The notes under the pieces are model-generated. The model was given only the letters and a program-made list of their open reading frames with translations, was not told the origin of the DNA and searched no databases. Shown one piece after another: positions 21,714 through 32,353 of a stretch of 64,000 nucleotides of DNA (position 1 is its first letter; the number at the start of each line of letters is the position of its first letter). Source of the DNA: Cheiracanthium punctorium (Eukaryota; Arthropoda; Arachnida; Araneae; Cheiracanthiidae); the NCBI GenBank assembly GCA_038373885.1, contig JAWZYV010019947.1:186001-250000 (forward strand), in the 5' to 3' direction. The position numbers and the translations under genes are program-made.

Positions 21714-23778
21714 TCTTATAAATAAAAATGAAATTCTGTTTGTTTGTTTGTTTGTTTGTTTGTGGATTTGATTTGTATACAAATCCACAAAAATGTACCT
21801 ATCGGCCTGAAATTTAGCACAGATATGTAACATAATATAGAATAAATCGTAGTCCACTTTAAAACTTTGAAAGTCCACCCGTTCCCGGAATTTAAGAGAT
21901 TTTTTATGCTCTCCACGCAAAAAGCTTTTCATAATTGTAACCCCTGCAGTGAAAAATGTGTGAAATAAGGATCGTGGTTGCCATGTGTGGCGATTTTGCC
22001 GAATAAAATATTTTAAATTCTCAAAGTAAAAATAAAAGAATAATAATGATTTTTTTTTTGTTAGTTTCTATTCGTAAGGTTATTTTTTTTAAAAATTATA
22101 ATATCGTGTGCATGGGAAATCGGAGCAGGAATGAAATGTTTAATACGCAAAACAATAAGAATTGAAGATTTCCGAGGCTAATAGGTAAATTTTTTTAGTT
22201 TGGCGAAAAAATAAAATGGCTCAAATGCCGATTTTGAGAAAGTGAGTTCTAGCGGTTTGCACAGATTTCGGCTTGGCGCAATTTATTGAGAGCTTAAGGA
22301 AATAGATTTTTGAAAACAAGTGCAAAGGTTTTATTAGAATACAGCGTTAAATTTTAATGATCCGTGAAGAAATAATGCAGTTGTTAAGGGATTTCAAGCG
22401 ATCTATCTCCAGAATTCTCGCCAAATGAGTACATTGAGTTAAGTTGGGGAATTCCGCCAAATTTCAGAAAATTGAAATCTTCTCATTTAGTACATCGGAG
22501 TAACGATGCATAAAACCCGTTATAGTTGATAATTTTAAAAAATTCGGCTGTATTAAGGGATTCCACTTTTCAAATAAAGGCTTGCTTTACTTTTTCGCGG
22601 TCGAACCATTTCCCATATTGATTGCTACTAAGTCAATGCTTCGAATGATTTCCTGAAAAAACGTTTGCAAAATGGCGTATGTTGGCACTTTGGCGAGGCT
22701 TAGATTTGAAACTGGATTTTATTTGAGACTGGGATATATAATGACACTGGTTATAGATAAAAATGAATGTTGGTATGTGTGTATGAGGTTGAAAAACTCC
22801 AGCACCGTTGAGCACCGTTGCACCATGAAATTTGGTTCACCTAAGTCTTATATCATGGAGAAGCTTTTTATGCTATCCGTTTTCCTATAACTTGCCACCA
22901 GGTGGCGCAGCAGAACGTCAAATTCTATTCCGTTTAGCCGTTTACTATGCGAATATCGTCCAACCGATTTCGATGAATTTTGGTACACGCGGATATTAGA
23001 ACACGGAGAATATTTTTCAGTATCCATTTTGCTGTAACTTGCCGCTAAATGGGGCTGCAACGCATCAACTTCTATACCGTTCGACCAATCGGCATAAAAT
23101 TTTTTATACTTACACATTTCAGCACGAATATTCTAACTGTGTTCCTTTTGAAGTTACTCACCACTAGATGGCACTGCAATGCATTATTATTTTAACTCTC
23201 CACTAGATGACGCTGCAGCAGGCCAAATTCTTGACCATTCAAACGGTCGCTATGAAAATCAGTATACATAGCTATTTGAACAATGAGAATATTTTGGCGT
23301 TATCCATTTTGCTATAACTCGCCACTTGACGGCGCTGTAGCAAATCATTACTTTAATTAACCACTAGATGGCCCTGCAGTGTATCACTTCTTGACTGTGC
23401 AACTGATCGCTATGAAAATAGGTATACATAGATATTTGAACATGGGGAAGAGTTTCGCGTTAGATGTCGCTTCAACACATGAACTTCAGGGCTGTCCATC
23501 CGATCGTCCTGAAATTTCGTATTCATCGATATCTGAATGCGAAGAATATTTTCGCCGTATCCGTTTTGCTAAAACTCGCCACTAGATTGCGCTACGCCGC
23601 ATGGCCTTCTGCGCCGTACAAACGATTGCCTTGAAATTCGGTATGCATGGTTATTGAACACAATATAATGCGATATCCATTTAGCTATATCTCTTTATTA
23701 CAATGAATAGTAATCACCACAAATCGTAATATCAAAAAGTATATTCATTCCCGTGCGAAGAACGGGTACTTCAGCTAG
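21714..23778 (+). mobile_element. Non-autonomous Helitron
   Basis: The element starts TCTTATAAATAAAAATGAAA just after an A (21713). It ends with a hairpin (CCCGTGCGAAGAACGGG, 23750-23766) and CTAG (23775-23778), followed by T. A|TC...CTAG|T is the textbook Helitron insertion. Its flanks rejoin to a continuous ~150-bp unit, which confirms the borders. No Rep or helicase frame is present. The inner part, 22880-23600, is a run of ~115-bp units that each carry a 'CCACTAGATGGCGCT'-like motif. A (TTTG)n run lies at 21738-21762. Confidence 0.85.
22880..23600 (+). promoter_or_regulatory. Array of CTCF-like motifs in the Helitron
   Basis: At least seven motifs resemble the CTCF consensus CCASYAGRKGGCRSY. 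CCACTAGATGGCACT near 23161 is a full match; CCACCAGGTGGCGCA near 22898 and those near 23203, 23362 and 23579 differ by about one base; those near 23042 and 23321 are weaker. They recur roughly every 40-210 bases together with a 'TATCCATTTTGCTATAACT' lead. The motif match is direct; binding is inference. Confidence 0.5.
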
Positions 23779-24130
23779 TATGATATAATAGATAAAGGTA
23801 CCTTATAATACACGGGGTATTGTAGCTTTCTGAATATGAAAACTGTTTGTGAATAGGTTCAACATTTACCGAGATGCCATAGAGCGTAATCCAATTCTTA
23901 TGAGTCTCACTGCAAAAGAATTATTTTTGAAATATGCATAAAAGGTAGCCTATAAAATACAGGTATGGTGTAGCTCTCTATTAGGGGAGAAAGTTTTAGA
24001 ACTTGTACAGTACTTACAGAGATGTACATAGAACGTAATGTATTAGAATTATTTTGAGCGTACCTGTCAAAGAACTACTTATGCTATATGCATAAAAGGT
24101 AAACTGCATATTAATACAGGGCGTAAGCTA
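23779..24130 (+). repeat. ~150-bp units, resumed after the Helitron
   Basis: These are the rest of the unit split by the Helitron and two further copies, still in the left orientation. They border the minisatellite. Confidence 0.65.
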
Positions 24131-26190
24131 TTTTCAGTCCACATTTTACGCAAATCTGTTCTACGGTTTTTTCGTAATTGAGTCAAAAACACCCAAACAC
24201 ACAAAAATGCGAACTTTTACATTTATCATATTAGTAGAATAACTTTCAATAAAGAGACATAATTTTTTTAAATCAATGCTATAAAATACGGTATAATAAT
24301 GCTTTTTAAAAATGTGGCTATAATATACTTTGGAACAATAGACTATATCAAAAATTTCTTTTAACAAAGGTGTAACGTTAGAATCAATTAAAATATGTAC
24401 GGTATAACAATTTTTTTTAAGAATGTGTGTCAATAATATACTTTAAAACAGTGCACTAAACCTTAATTAAAAATGACTTTCAACAAAGGGACGTTAATTG
24501 TTGGAAATAATGCAGAAATACACGGTATAACGATGCTCTTTAAAAATGTGTGTCAATAATATACTTTGAAACAGTGGACTAAACCTTTAATATTTAAAAT
24601 GACTTTCAACAAAGGGAAGTAATTGTTGGCAATAAAGCAAAAACATTCAGTATAACAATGCTCTTTAAAAATGTGTGTCAATAACAAACGCTAAAACAGT
24701 GGACTGAACATTTATTAAAAATGACTTTCAACAAGGGACGTTAATTGTTGGAAATAATGCAGAAACACACTGTATAACAGTGCTTTTTAAGAAAGTTTGT
24801 CAATAATATACTTTGAAACAGTGCTCTAAACCTTCATTTAAAATGACTTACAACAAAGAGGCGTAATTGTTGAATAAAAGGCAAAAATACAGGATATGAC
24901 AATGCTCGTAAAAATGAGTGTCAATAATATAATTTGAAACAGTGCTCTAAACATTTATTAAAAATGACTTTCAACAAAGGGACGTTAATTGTTGGAAATA
25001 AGGCAGAAATACACGGTATAACAATGCTCTGTAAGAAAGTGTGTCAATTATAGACTTTGAAACAGTGGACTAAACTTTTATTTAAAATGACTTTCAACGA
25101 AGGAACGTAATTGTTGGAAATACGGCAAAAATAGTCAATAATATACGTTAAAACAGTGGACCTTTATTTAAATGACTTTCAACAAAGGGGCGTAATTGTT
25201 GGAAAGGCAAAAACACACGATATAGCAATGCTCTTTAAAAATGTGTGTCAATAATATAATTTGAAACAGTGCACTAAACATTTATTAAAAATGACTTTCA
25301 ACAAAGGGACGTTAATTGTTGGAAATAAGGCAGAAATACACGGTATAACAATGCTCTTTAAGAAAGTGTGTCAATTATATACTTTGAAACAGTGGACTAA
25401 ACTTTTATTTAAAATGACTTTCAACGAAGGAACGTAATTGTTGGAAATAAGGCAAAAATACACGATATAACAAAGGTCTTTAAAATTGTGTGTCAATAAT
25501 ATACTTTGAAACAGTGGACTAAACCTTTATTTAAAATGACTTTCAACAAAGGGAAGTAATTGTTGCTAATAATGCAAAAATACTCAGTATAACAATGACC
25601 TTTAAAATGTGTGTCAATAATATAGTTTGAAACAGAGGACTAAACCTTTATCTAAAATAACTTTGAACAAAGGGACGTAATTGTTGGAAATAATGCAAAA
25701 ATACAGGATATAACAATGCTCTTAAAATATGTGTCAATAACATACGTTAAAACGGTGGACTAAACATTTATTAAAAATGTCTTTCAACAAAGGGACGTTA
25801 ATTGTTGGAAATAATGCAGAAACACACGGTATAACAATGCTCTTTAAGAAAGTTTGTCAATAATATACTTTGAAACAGTGCACTAAACTTTTATTTAAAA
25901 TGACTTTCAACGAAGGGGCGTTCATTTTTGGAAATAATGCAGAAATACACGGTATAACAATGCTGTTTATAATGTGTGTCAATAATGGACATAGAATCAA
26001 AGTGTTATATTAAAAATGCCTTTGAACAAAGGGACATTATCGTTAGACTTAAGGCAAAAATATAAGGTATAACTATGCTTTTTAAAAAATTCGTCAATAA
26101 TATATTTCTAAAGAATGGGCTAAAATTTTAAAGAATAGAATTAAACAAATGGAAGTAATTGTTTCAAATATATGTAAAAGTATGGGTTAA
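24131..26190 (+). repeat. Minisatellite, ~120-bp unit
   Basis: About sixteen tandem units share the core 'ATGACTTTCAACAAAGGGACG' in pieces, 'TAATTGTTGGAAATAA', 'GGTATAACAATGCTCTTTAA' and 'GTGTCAATAATATACTTT'. Unit length varies from about 90 to 125 bases through small deletions. The outermost units are more diverged than the inner ones, as expected for unequal exchange. There is no open frame through the array. Confidence 0.85.
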
Positions 26191-26209
26191 AGTGCTTATA
26201 CACTGGATT

Positions 26210-26372
26210 ATAGAAAACCTTTCATGTATTAGCATAAATAGTTCTATAAAGACACTCAAAACAATTCTAATTCATTATGGTCTCTGTAACCACCGAACTG
26301 AATCTGATTTTTTTTTTTACTGACAGAGAGCTATGCTACTCCTGAGTAATATGAGTACCTTTCATACATATT
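26210..26372 (-). repeat. ~150-bp unit, first right copy
   Basis: This is the first unit in the reverse orientation, right of the minisatellite. It runs directly into the TGTT start of module P3. Confidence 0.65.
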
Positions 26373-27089
26373 GTTAAGAATTTTCGGGGCAACCAGCTTT
26401 TCTGGGGTTTAAAATAGTTCAAAATTAGTATTTTACGCGTTCAATAGTTAAATTTTGCTTTTTGTTGCATTAAAATCGGTCAACTAGTACCGGAGATACG
26501 GAGGTTTCGGTTTCCCCATTGTTCTTCTATGGGTTTCTAGAAATCTCGAGAAATATGGGTCCTAGGGCTTCGATCTCTTTACTTTTGGGGACTTATTTTT
26601 GGCGCCAAATTTGGCGACACTTCACCAAAAGTCACCAAGCGTGGCGACATTTTGGTTATTTGGCGCGATTTTCCAAATGGGGCCTGAAAGTTGGTTTTTC
26701 CGCATTAAAAACGCATAATAACCTAACATTTCTCTTCTATGACGTAATCAACATTCCCATTTTATGTGGAATCTTCGAGAAATAGACTTTTCTCGAAGAT
26801 TCTTGTAGCTTCTGCATCGAGTATAAATATAAGCGTTTTTCTGAAGCCCCAGTTCAGTGTTGATCAAGCTTTGAGAGAGTGAGTACGCTTGCTTTGCTCT
26901 GTGATAGAAGCGGTGTTTCGCGCTGTTTATGAAGCTTTGAATTTAAGTGCTGTGTGTAAATTCTTGATTGCTGAGTCTTGAGAGACTGTTAGTGTTATCT
27001 CTCGTATATTTTCACTGAATTTTTGCCAGTGAAAGTGTTTTATTTTGTGTGAGAAATACAGCATTTGTGAGAGCTTCTGATCTAAGCGG
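26373..27089 (+). promoter_or_regulatory. LTR-like promoter module P3, double HSE
   Basis: This module starts TGTTAAGAATTTTCGG like P2. It has TTTGGCGCCAAATTTGGCG-type dyads (26597-26670), a CRE-like TGACGTAA (26739-26746), two perfect HSEs arranged as an inverted repeat (GAAtcTTCgaGAA at 26769-26781 and TTCtcGAAgaTTC at 26790-26802), TATAAATA (26822-26829) and TCAGT (26854-26858). The spacing TATA to initiator is 34 bases, the same as in the Gypsy LTR. At 27090 it joins a copy of the 17.2-18.0 kb repeat. It is the best-preserved promoter in the window. Confidence 0.65.
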
Positions 27090-27850
27090 AGTACATTAAT
27101 GTCTATGGACATCTTCAATATATTACATCTGTAGACAATCATTGTTCGGTCCATGCCTAAAATCTCCCCGTCTGTCGTCGACCATGGCGAGTTTTGCCCA
27201 AATATCGCCAAATTGGCGATAGTCAGTCATTGGGTCCATGCCCAAAACTGACTTTTGTCATCGTCCTTGGCGAGTTTTGGCGAAACATTGCCAAATTTGG
27301 CGATAGTCAGTCATTGTTTGGTCCATGCCTAAAATCTCGCCATTTGTCGGCGAGTTTTTCCGAAATATCACCAAATTTGGGGACAAAAATTATTACGTAT
27401 TTTGCATAACTCGAAAACTTTTACCCGTAGAATTTTGAATTTAGAACTATTGTAACATCTAACTGTGCATATCTTTTTTTATTGCAATCCACTGGGTAAT
27501 TTATTTACAGGGTCTGCCAAATGACTTAAATACATTAAGGCGCATGGATGCATTCAATTCATTGAAAATCTGTGGTCAATGACTACCTTGGCTATCCCCA
27601 AAATCTTGGAAACTATCTCAAGCTTGTCGGCTTTTGGTGAAATATCGGCAAATGAAATGTCAGAAGGAAATCTTTCAAATTGAACCCAGCTTGGCGATAT
27701 CGGAAATATTTGGGTAGAATTCGCTAAACCTTACTATTACTGCAGTATTTTATCTCTTTCAAACAAAATAAGTATAGATGAAGTGGGCCGAAAATATTTT
27801 TGATTTAATAGATGTACAAGGCAGTCATGTGTTGTCCACATGAGATTTTT
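27090..27850 (+). repeat. Partial copy of the 17.2-18.0 kb repeat
   Basis: It matches 17230-18000 in the same orientation, including the block of TCGCC/GGCGA tandem units (27130-27380) and the ACAAGG..GTCATGTGTTG..CCACATGAGAT end. It gives the ORFs at 26927-27409 their apparent openness; they are not genes. Confidence 0.7.
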
Positions 27851-28179
27851 TCACTGACGGAAAGCTACACTATTCCTGAGTAACATAAACTAAAATTGAT
27901 GGCATATATCATAAATAATTCCTTTACAAGGACACTCATATGAATTACACTGCGATCTGTTTGTCTGTCTAACTACTGAATCGATTCTAAAAATTTTTTC
28001 ACACAATACTATTCCTGATAGAAAGCTACACTATTCCTGAGTATTATAGGCTATCTTCCATGCATATATCACAAATAGTTCTTTTACTTTTACGGGGACA
28101 CTCAGAATCATTCTAATACATAACGCTAGACGGGCATCTCAGTAAATACTGAACCAATTCTAAAAATATTCTCATCAGC
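27851..28179 (-). repeat. ~150-bp units, right array part 1
   Basis: Two copies in reverse orientation, with 'GAAAGCTACACTATTCCTGAGTA' in pieces, between the repeat at 27.1 kb and module P4. Confidence 0.7.
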
Positions 28180-28670
28180 AGACAGAAGCAAACTAAAACT
28201 CAACTGTGAGAATGTGCTGTCCTTTTATAGGTGTCGCAGAAGCTAGGAGAAATTTCTCGAAGGATCCCCGTAAAGAGCCAATTTTGAGTACGTCATAGAA
28301 ATGCAGTTGAATCGCTAGGCTATTACGTAATATTAATGCAAGAAAACAAACTTTATATACTTTTAAACAAACTTTTACCCATTGGAAAAATCCCGCTAAA
28401 TGTCCGAAATGTGGCCAAGCTTGGCGACTTTTTGGAAAATATCGCCAAATTTGGCACCAAAAATAAGTCCCGAAGAGTGAGGTCAGCTCCAGTATTTCTC
28501 GAGATTTACAAAACCCGATGTTAACCAATGGGAAACCCCAAAATTTCTTATCTTCCGTTCTAGTTAACCAATTTTGATGCAGCAAAATGCAAAATTTAAT
28601 TATTTGACATGTGGAATACGAATTTTAAATTACTTCAAACCCCAGAACAGCCACAAAAATTCGAAACAAT
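28180..28670 (-). promoter_or_regulatory. LTR-like promoter module P4 with HSE (partial)
   Basis: On the minus strand it holds the CGCCAAGCTTGGC dyad (about 28410-28425), a perfect HSE (TTCgaGAAatTTC; plus positions 28249-28261) and TATAAAAG (28222-28229). The transcribed-like part seen in P1-P3 is missing, so the module is cut just after the TATA region. Confidence 0.6.
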
Positions 28671-30100
28671 ATATCACAACTAATTCTTCTACAGGGATAC
28701 TCATACGAATTACGTTTGGATCTCTGGAATTAACGAACCGATTCTAAAACTTCCAGTGATGAAAAACTGCACTATTCCTGAGTATTACAGGCTACCTTTC
28801 ATGCATATATTACAAATTTACGCGGATACTCACAAAAATTACATTCTGCTCTAAGGGCATCTATGTAACCACTGAATCGATTCTAAAAAAATTTTCAGTG
28901 ACAGAAAGCTACATTATTTCTGAGTAACATAGCTAAAATTCATGCATGTATCACAAATAATTGTCTTACAGAGACTCTCATATGATTTACATTACTATCT
29001 GTATGTCTGTAACTACGACATCAATTCTAAAATTTTTTTCACACTACACTATTCCTGATAGGAAGCGACACTATTCCTGAGTATTATAGGCTATCTTTCA
29101 TGTATATAGTACAAATAGTTCTTTTACTGGGACACTTAAAATTATTCTAATGCATTATGCTCTACGGGCGTCCAAGTAACTACTGAAACGATTCTAAAAC
29201 TTTTTCACTAATAGAAAACTGCATTATTCCTGCGTAATAGATGCTACCTTTTATACATATATCACAGTATTTTTACAGGGTCACTCATAAGAATTACATT
29301 ACGTTCCATGGGCACCTCTGAAATTACTAAGCTGTTTCTACAACTTTTTCCACTGATGGAAATCTACACTATTCCTGAGTAGTACAGGCTACTTTTAATG
29401 CATATTGCATAAATAGCTGTTTTACAGGGAACTTATAGAATTACATTACGTTCTAAGGGTATCTCTGTAACTATTGAACAGATACGAAAACTTTCTTCAC
29501 TGATAGAAAGCTGCTCTATTCCTGAGTATTATAGGCTAATTTTCACCCATATAACATAAATATAGCTCTTTTCCAGGGACACTTAAAATAAATCTAATAC
29601 ATCATGCTCTATCGGTATCTCTGTAACTACTAGACGGATTCTTAAACTTTTTCACTGATTGAAAGCTACACTATTTCAGAGTATTATAGGCTACCTTTTA
29701 TGCATACATCATAAATAGTTCTTTTACAGGGACACTCATAAGAATTACATTAAGCTCCATTTGTATCTCTGTAATGACAGAACTGATTCTAAAACATTTT
29801 CGCTGACAAAAAGGTACACTATTCTTGAGTAATATAGGCTACCTTTCTTTTTCTAGCACATATCACAATTTTACAGGGACACTCATAAGAATAACATTAT
29901 TCTTGATTGTCATCTCTGTAACCACTGAACCGAGTCTAAAAATTTTGTCACTATTAGAAATCTACCCTGTCTTGAGTAACATAAGCTAAAATTTATGCAC
30001 AAATAGTTCTTTTACTGGAACACTCAAAATAATTCTAATACATTACACTCTATGGGCATCTCTGTAACTACTGAATTGTTTCTGATATATATATACACAC
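28671..30100 (-). repeat. ~150-bp units, right array part 2
   Basis: Nine or ten tandem units in reverse orientation, with alternating 'CTATTCCTGAGTA', 'CATATATCACAAATAGTTC', 'ACAGGGACACTCATA' and 'CATCTCTGTAACTACTGAA' blocks. They end just before a TATATA/TGTG microsatellite (30088-30140) and the right TIR. Confidence 0.8.
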
Positions 30101-30207
30101 ATATATGCGTGTGTTATATATGTCTACGTGTGTATATATGAAAGGCCCCCTTGGAAAATTTGGAGCCCCCTCTATAAAAACGGAATAGCTACGGCCCTGG
30201 CACAGGG

Positions 30208-30813
30208 TCTACGTGGCTAACATCACTGACCCTTGTATCCTTGGACTGGATTTCCTTCAAAAAATTAACTTTACCGTAGACTTAGAGAAGAACGAGATAC
30301 GGGCAGGAGGGGAGGAAATTTCCTTGTTTTCAGGAAGCGAGCAGTGTTCAAAATCATGTTCTATATTCGCGAAAGAGAAGACGACTATACCCGCGAGATC
30401 TGAATTTCTTATCCAAGGGGTTCCTGAAGTCTCTGGACAGTTCGTATATGGAACAGTTCGTATATGGACAGTTCGTATATGGTTCTAGGAAAGTTCGTTC
30501 GACGTATGTCGTAACGAACTTTCCTAGCCAGTTCTCCTTAAAAGGGGTCTTGGTAGCCGCCGCACTCGTGGATTTAAGAGGGGAAGCTATACCTATTCGA
30601 GTGTTGAATTTGGACAATAAACCCAAGACTGTAGAAAAAGGGGCCGTTATTGCCACGTGTGAACCAGTGGTGGATATCGTCGTCCGTCCTCAAGGATATT
30701 CTAATAGTCATCATTTTCAACTAATGCTAGAGAATCTTGAAGGACTTAGTAAGGAACAGCGAATAGCAGTGCAAAAATCTGCAGGAATTCCAAAACTTAT
30801 TCTCTACCGGTGA
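30208..30813 (+). pseudogene. Gypsy protease C-terminal half and linker
   Basis: It resumes the protease after the hAT insertion with the conserved ILGLDFL motif (near 30240) and runs into the region before reverse transcriptase. A 15-16-bp sequence (GTTCGTATATGGAACA-type) is repeated three times at 30434-30482, which shifts the frame. A second shift near 30770-30790, by an A-run, moves the frame again before the RT. Confidence 0.85.
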
Positions 30814-30820
30814 CGCTGAT

Positions 30821-32353
30821 GTGGGCCACTGCAATGTGACACAACATAAAATTAATACAGGGGATCATCCACCAATCAAGCAGTATCCAAGACGTTTGCC
30901 TCTTGCAAAGAAAGAGGAAGCTGAACGCCTGATTAAAGAAATGGTGGACGGTGGCATAATAGAGGAATCGTCGGGGCCTTGGGCCTCACCTATCGTTCTG
31001 GTTAAAAAGAAGGATGGATCGACACGTTTCTGTGTCGACTATCGGAAACTGAACGATATTACGAGGAAAGACTGCTATCCCCTCCCGCGAATAGATGACA
31101 CTTTAGATTCTCTGAATGGAAGCCAGTGGTTCTCTACGTTGGACTTAAAGAGCGGGTATTGGCAAGTCGAAATCCGACCAGAAGACAAAGAAAAGACAGC
31201 TTTTACCACCGGACAAGGACTCTGGCACTTTAAGGTAATGCCTTTCGGTCTTTGCAATGCCCCCGCTACTTTTGAAAGACTAATGGAGACTGTATTACGT
31301 GGACTTTCATCTGAGGCCTGCTTAGTATATTTAGATGACATTATTATAGTGGGAAAAACGTTTGAAGAACATTTAAATAATATTCGTAAAGTGTTTCTTA
31401 GATTACAAAATGCTAACCTTAAACTAAACCCGAAGAAATGCAAATTTTTACGTAAGGAAGTTACTTATCTTGGTCACGTTATTTCTGCAGACGGAGTTAA
31501 GACTGATCCACAAAAAGTTAAAGCAGTTGCCGATTGGCCTCGTCCGGAAACGGTACGTGAACTGCGAAGTCTTCTCGGACTGTGCACCTATTATCGCCGT
31601 TTCGTAAGAAATTTCTCAACAATAGCGAGACCTTTACATAAATTGACTGAAGCCCAAGCAAGCTTTAATTGGCCAGAGGAATGCGAGAAATCGTTCATTA
31701 GTCTAAAGCAGGCATTAACGACGTCTCCTATTTTGACATATCCCCGGACTGACAAAGCCTTTATCTTGGATACAGATGCCAGTAATGAAGGGATAGGAGC
31801 TGGGCTTTCGCAGAGAACAGAAAACGGTGAAAGTGTCATAGCTTACATCAGCAAGAGCTTGGGTAAGCCAGAGAGGAATTATTGTGTCACTCGTAAGGAA
31901 TTGCTGGCTATTGTTAAATCTATTGAGCATTTCCATCACTACCTCTATGGACGGAAATTTCTGCTCCGGACTGATCATGCTTCCTTGAGATGGCTTTTGA
32001 ATTTTAAAGAACCTGAGGGACAGATAGCTCGCTGGATCCAAAGGCTGAAGGAGTATGAGTTCGAAATCGAACGTCGCAAAGGAACTTCGCACGGAAATGC
32101 AGACGCTCTCTCCAGACGACCTTGTAAAGAGGACTGTGAACACTGCGTGAACGCCGAGAAAAAGTACGGGACGAAGACGGATACTTTCGTGAAAGTTTTG
32201 ACTGCAACGACTGTGGATCGGTGGGCTTCGAGCGAAGTACAGGGAGCACAGTTAGAAGATTCTAGTATTAGGCCAATTTTGGAGAAGAAACTAAATTCCG
32301 CGGATCGACCGTCTTGGCAAGAGATCGCGCCAGAGAGTCCCGCTACAAAGTGA
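30821..32353 (+). pseudogene. Gypsy reverse transcriptase-RNase H
   Basis: Residues are counted from 30821. The RT palm motifs are intact: LDLKSGYWQ (motif A), FGLCNAPATF (motif B) and VYLDDII with both catalytic aspartates at 31334-31339. The RNase H domain follows with DTDASNEGIG and later HNADALSR-like NADALSRR. Together they copy element RNA into DNA. The frame is open for 510 codons, so this part is well kept, then a TGA at 32351-32353 stops it just before the integrase zinc-binding region. Domain order and motifs place it firmly in Ty3/Gypsy. Confidence 0.95.

Larger units (their letters stand above)
14324..30199. mobile_element. 15.9-kb hAT-type insertion
   Basis: The ends are CAGGGCCATAGC and (inverted) CAGGGCCGTAGC. 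They are flanked by a perfect 8-bp duplication, GCACAGGG (14316-14323 and 30200-30207), which interrupts the Gypsy protease reading frame exactly; removing element plus one duplication leaves the frame continuous. CAGGG-type ends with 8-bp duplications are the signature of hAT transposons. No hAT transposase can be recognised inside, so it moved with help from another copy, or it grew after insertion. Its content is repetitive: ~150-bp units, a ~120-bp minisatellite, promoter modules, a Helitron and other repeats, listed separately. Confidence 0.85.

Noticed and set aside
24131..26190. CRISPR-like array
   Set aside because: The whole ~120-bp unit is repeated; there are no short identical repeats with unique spacers, and the setting is eukaryotic.
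31075..32249. Several minus-strand frames of 80-140 codons
   Set aside because: They mirror the well-supported Gypsy RT-RNase H frame on the plus strand.
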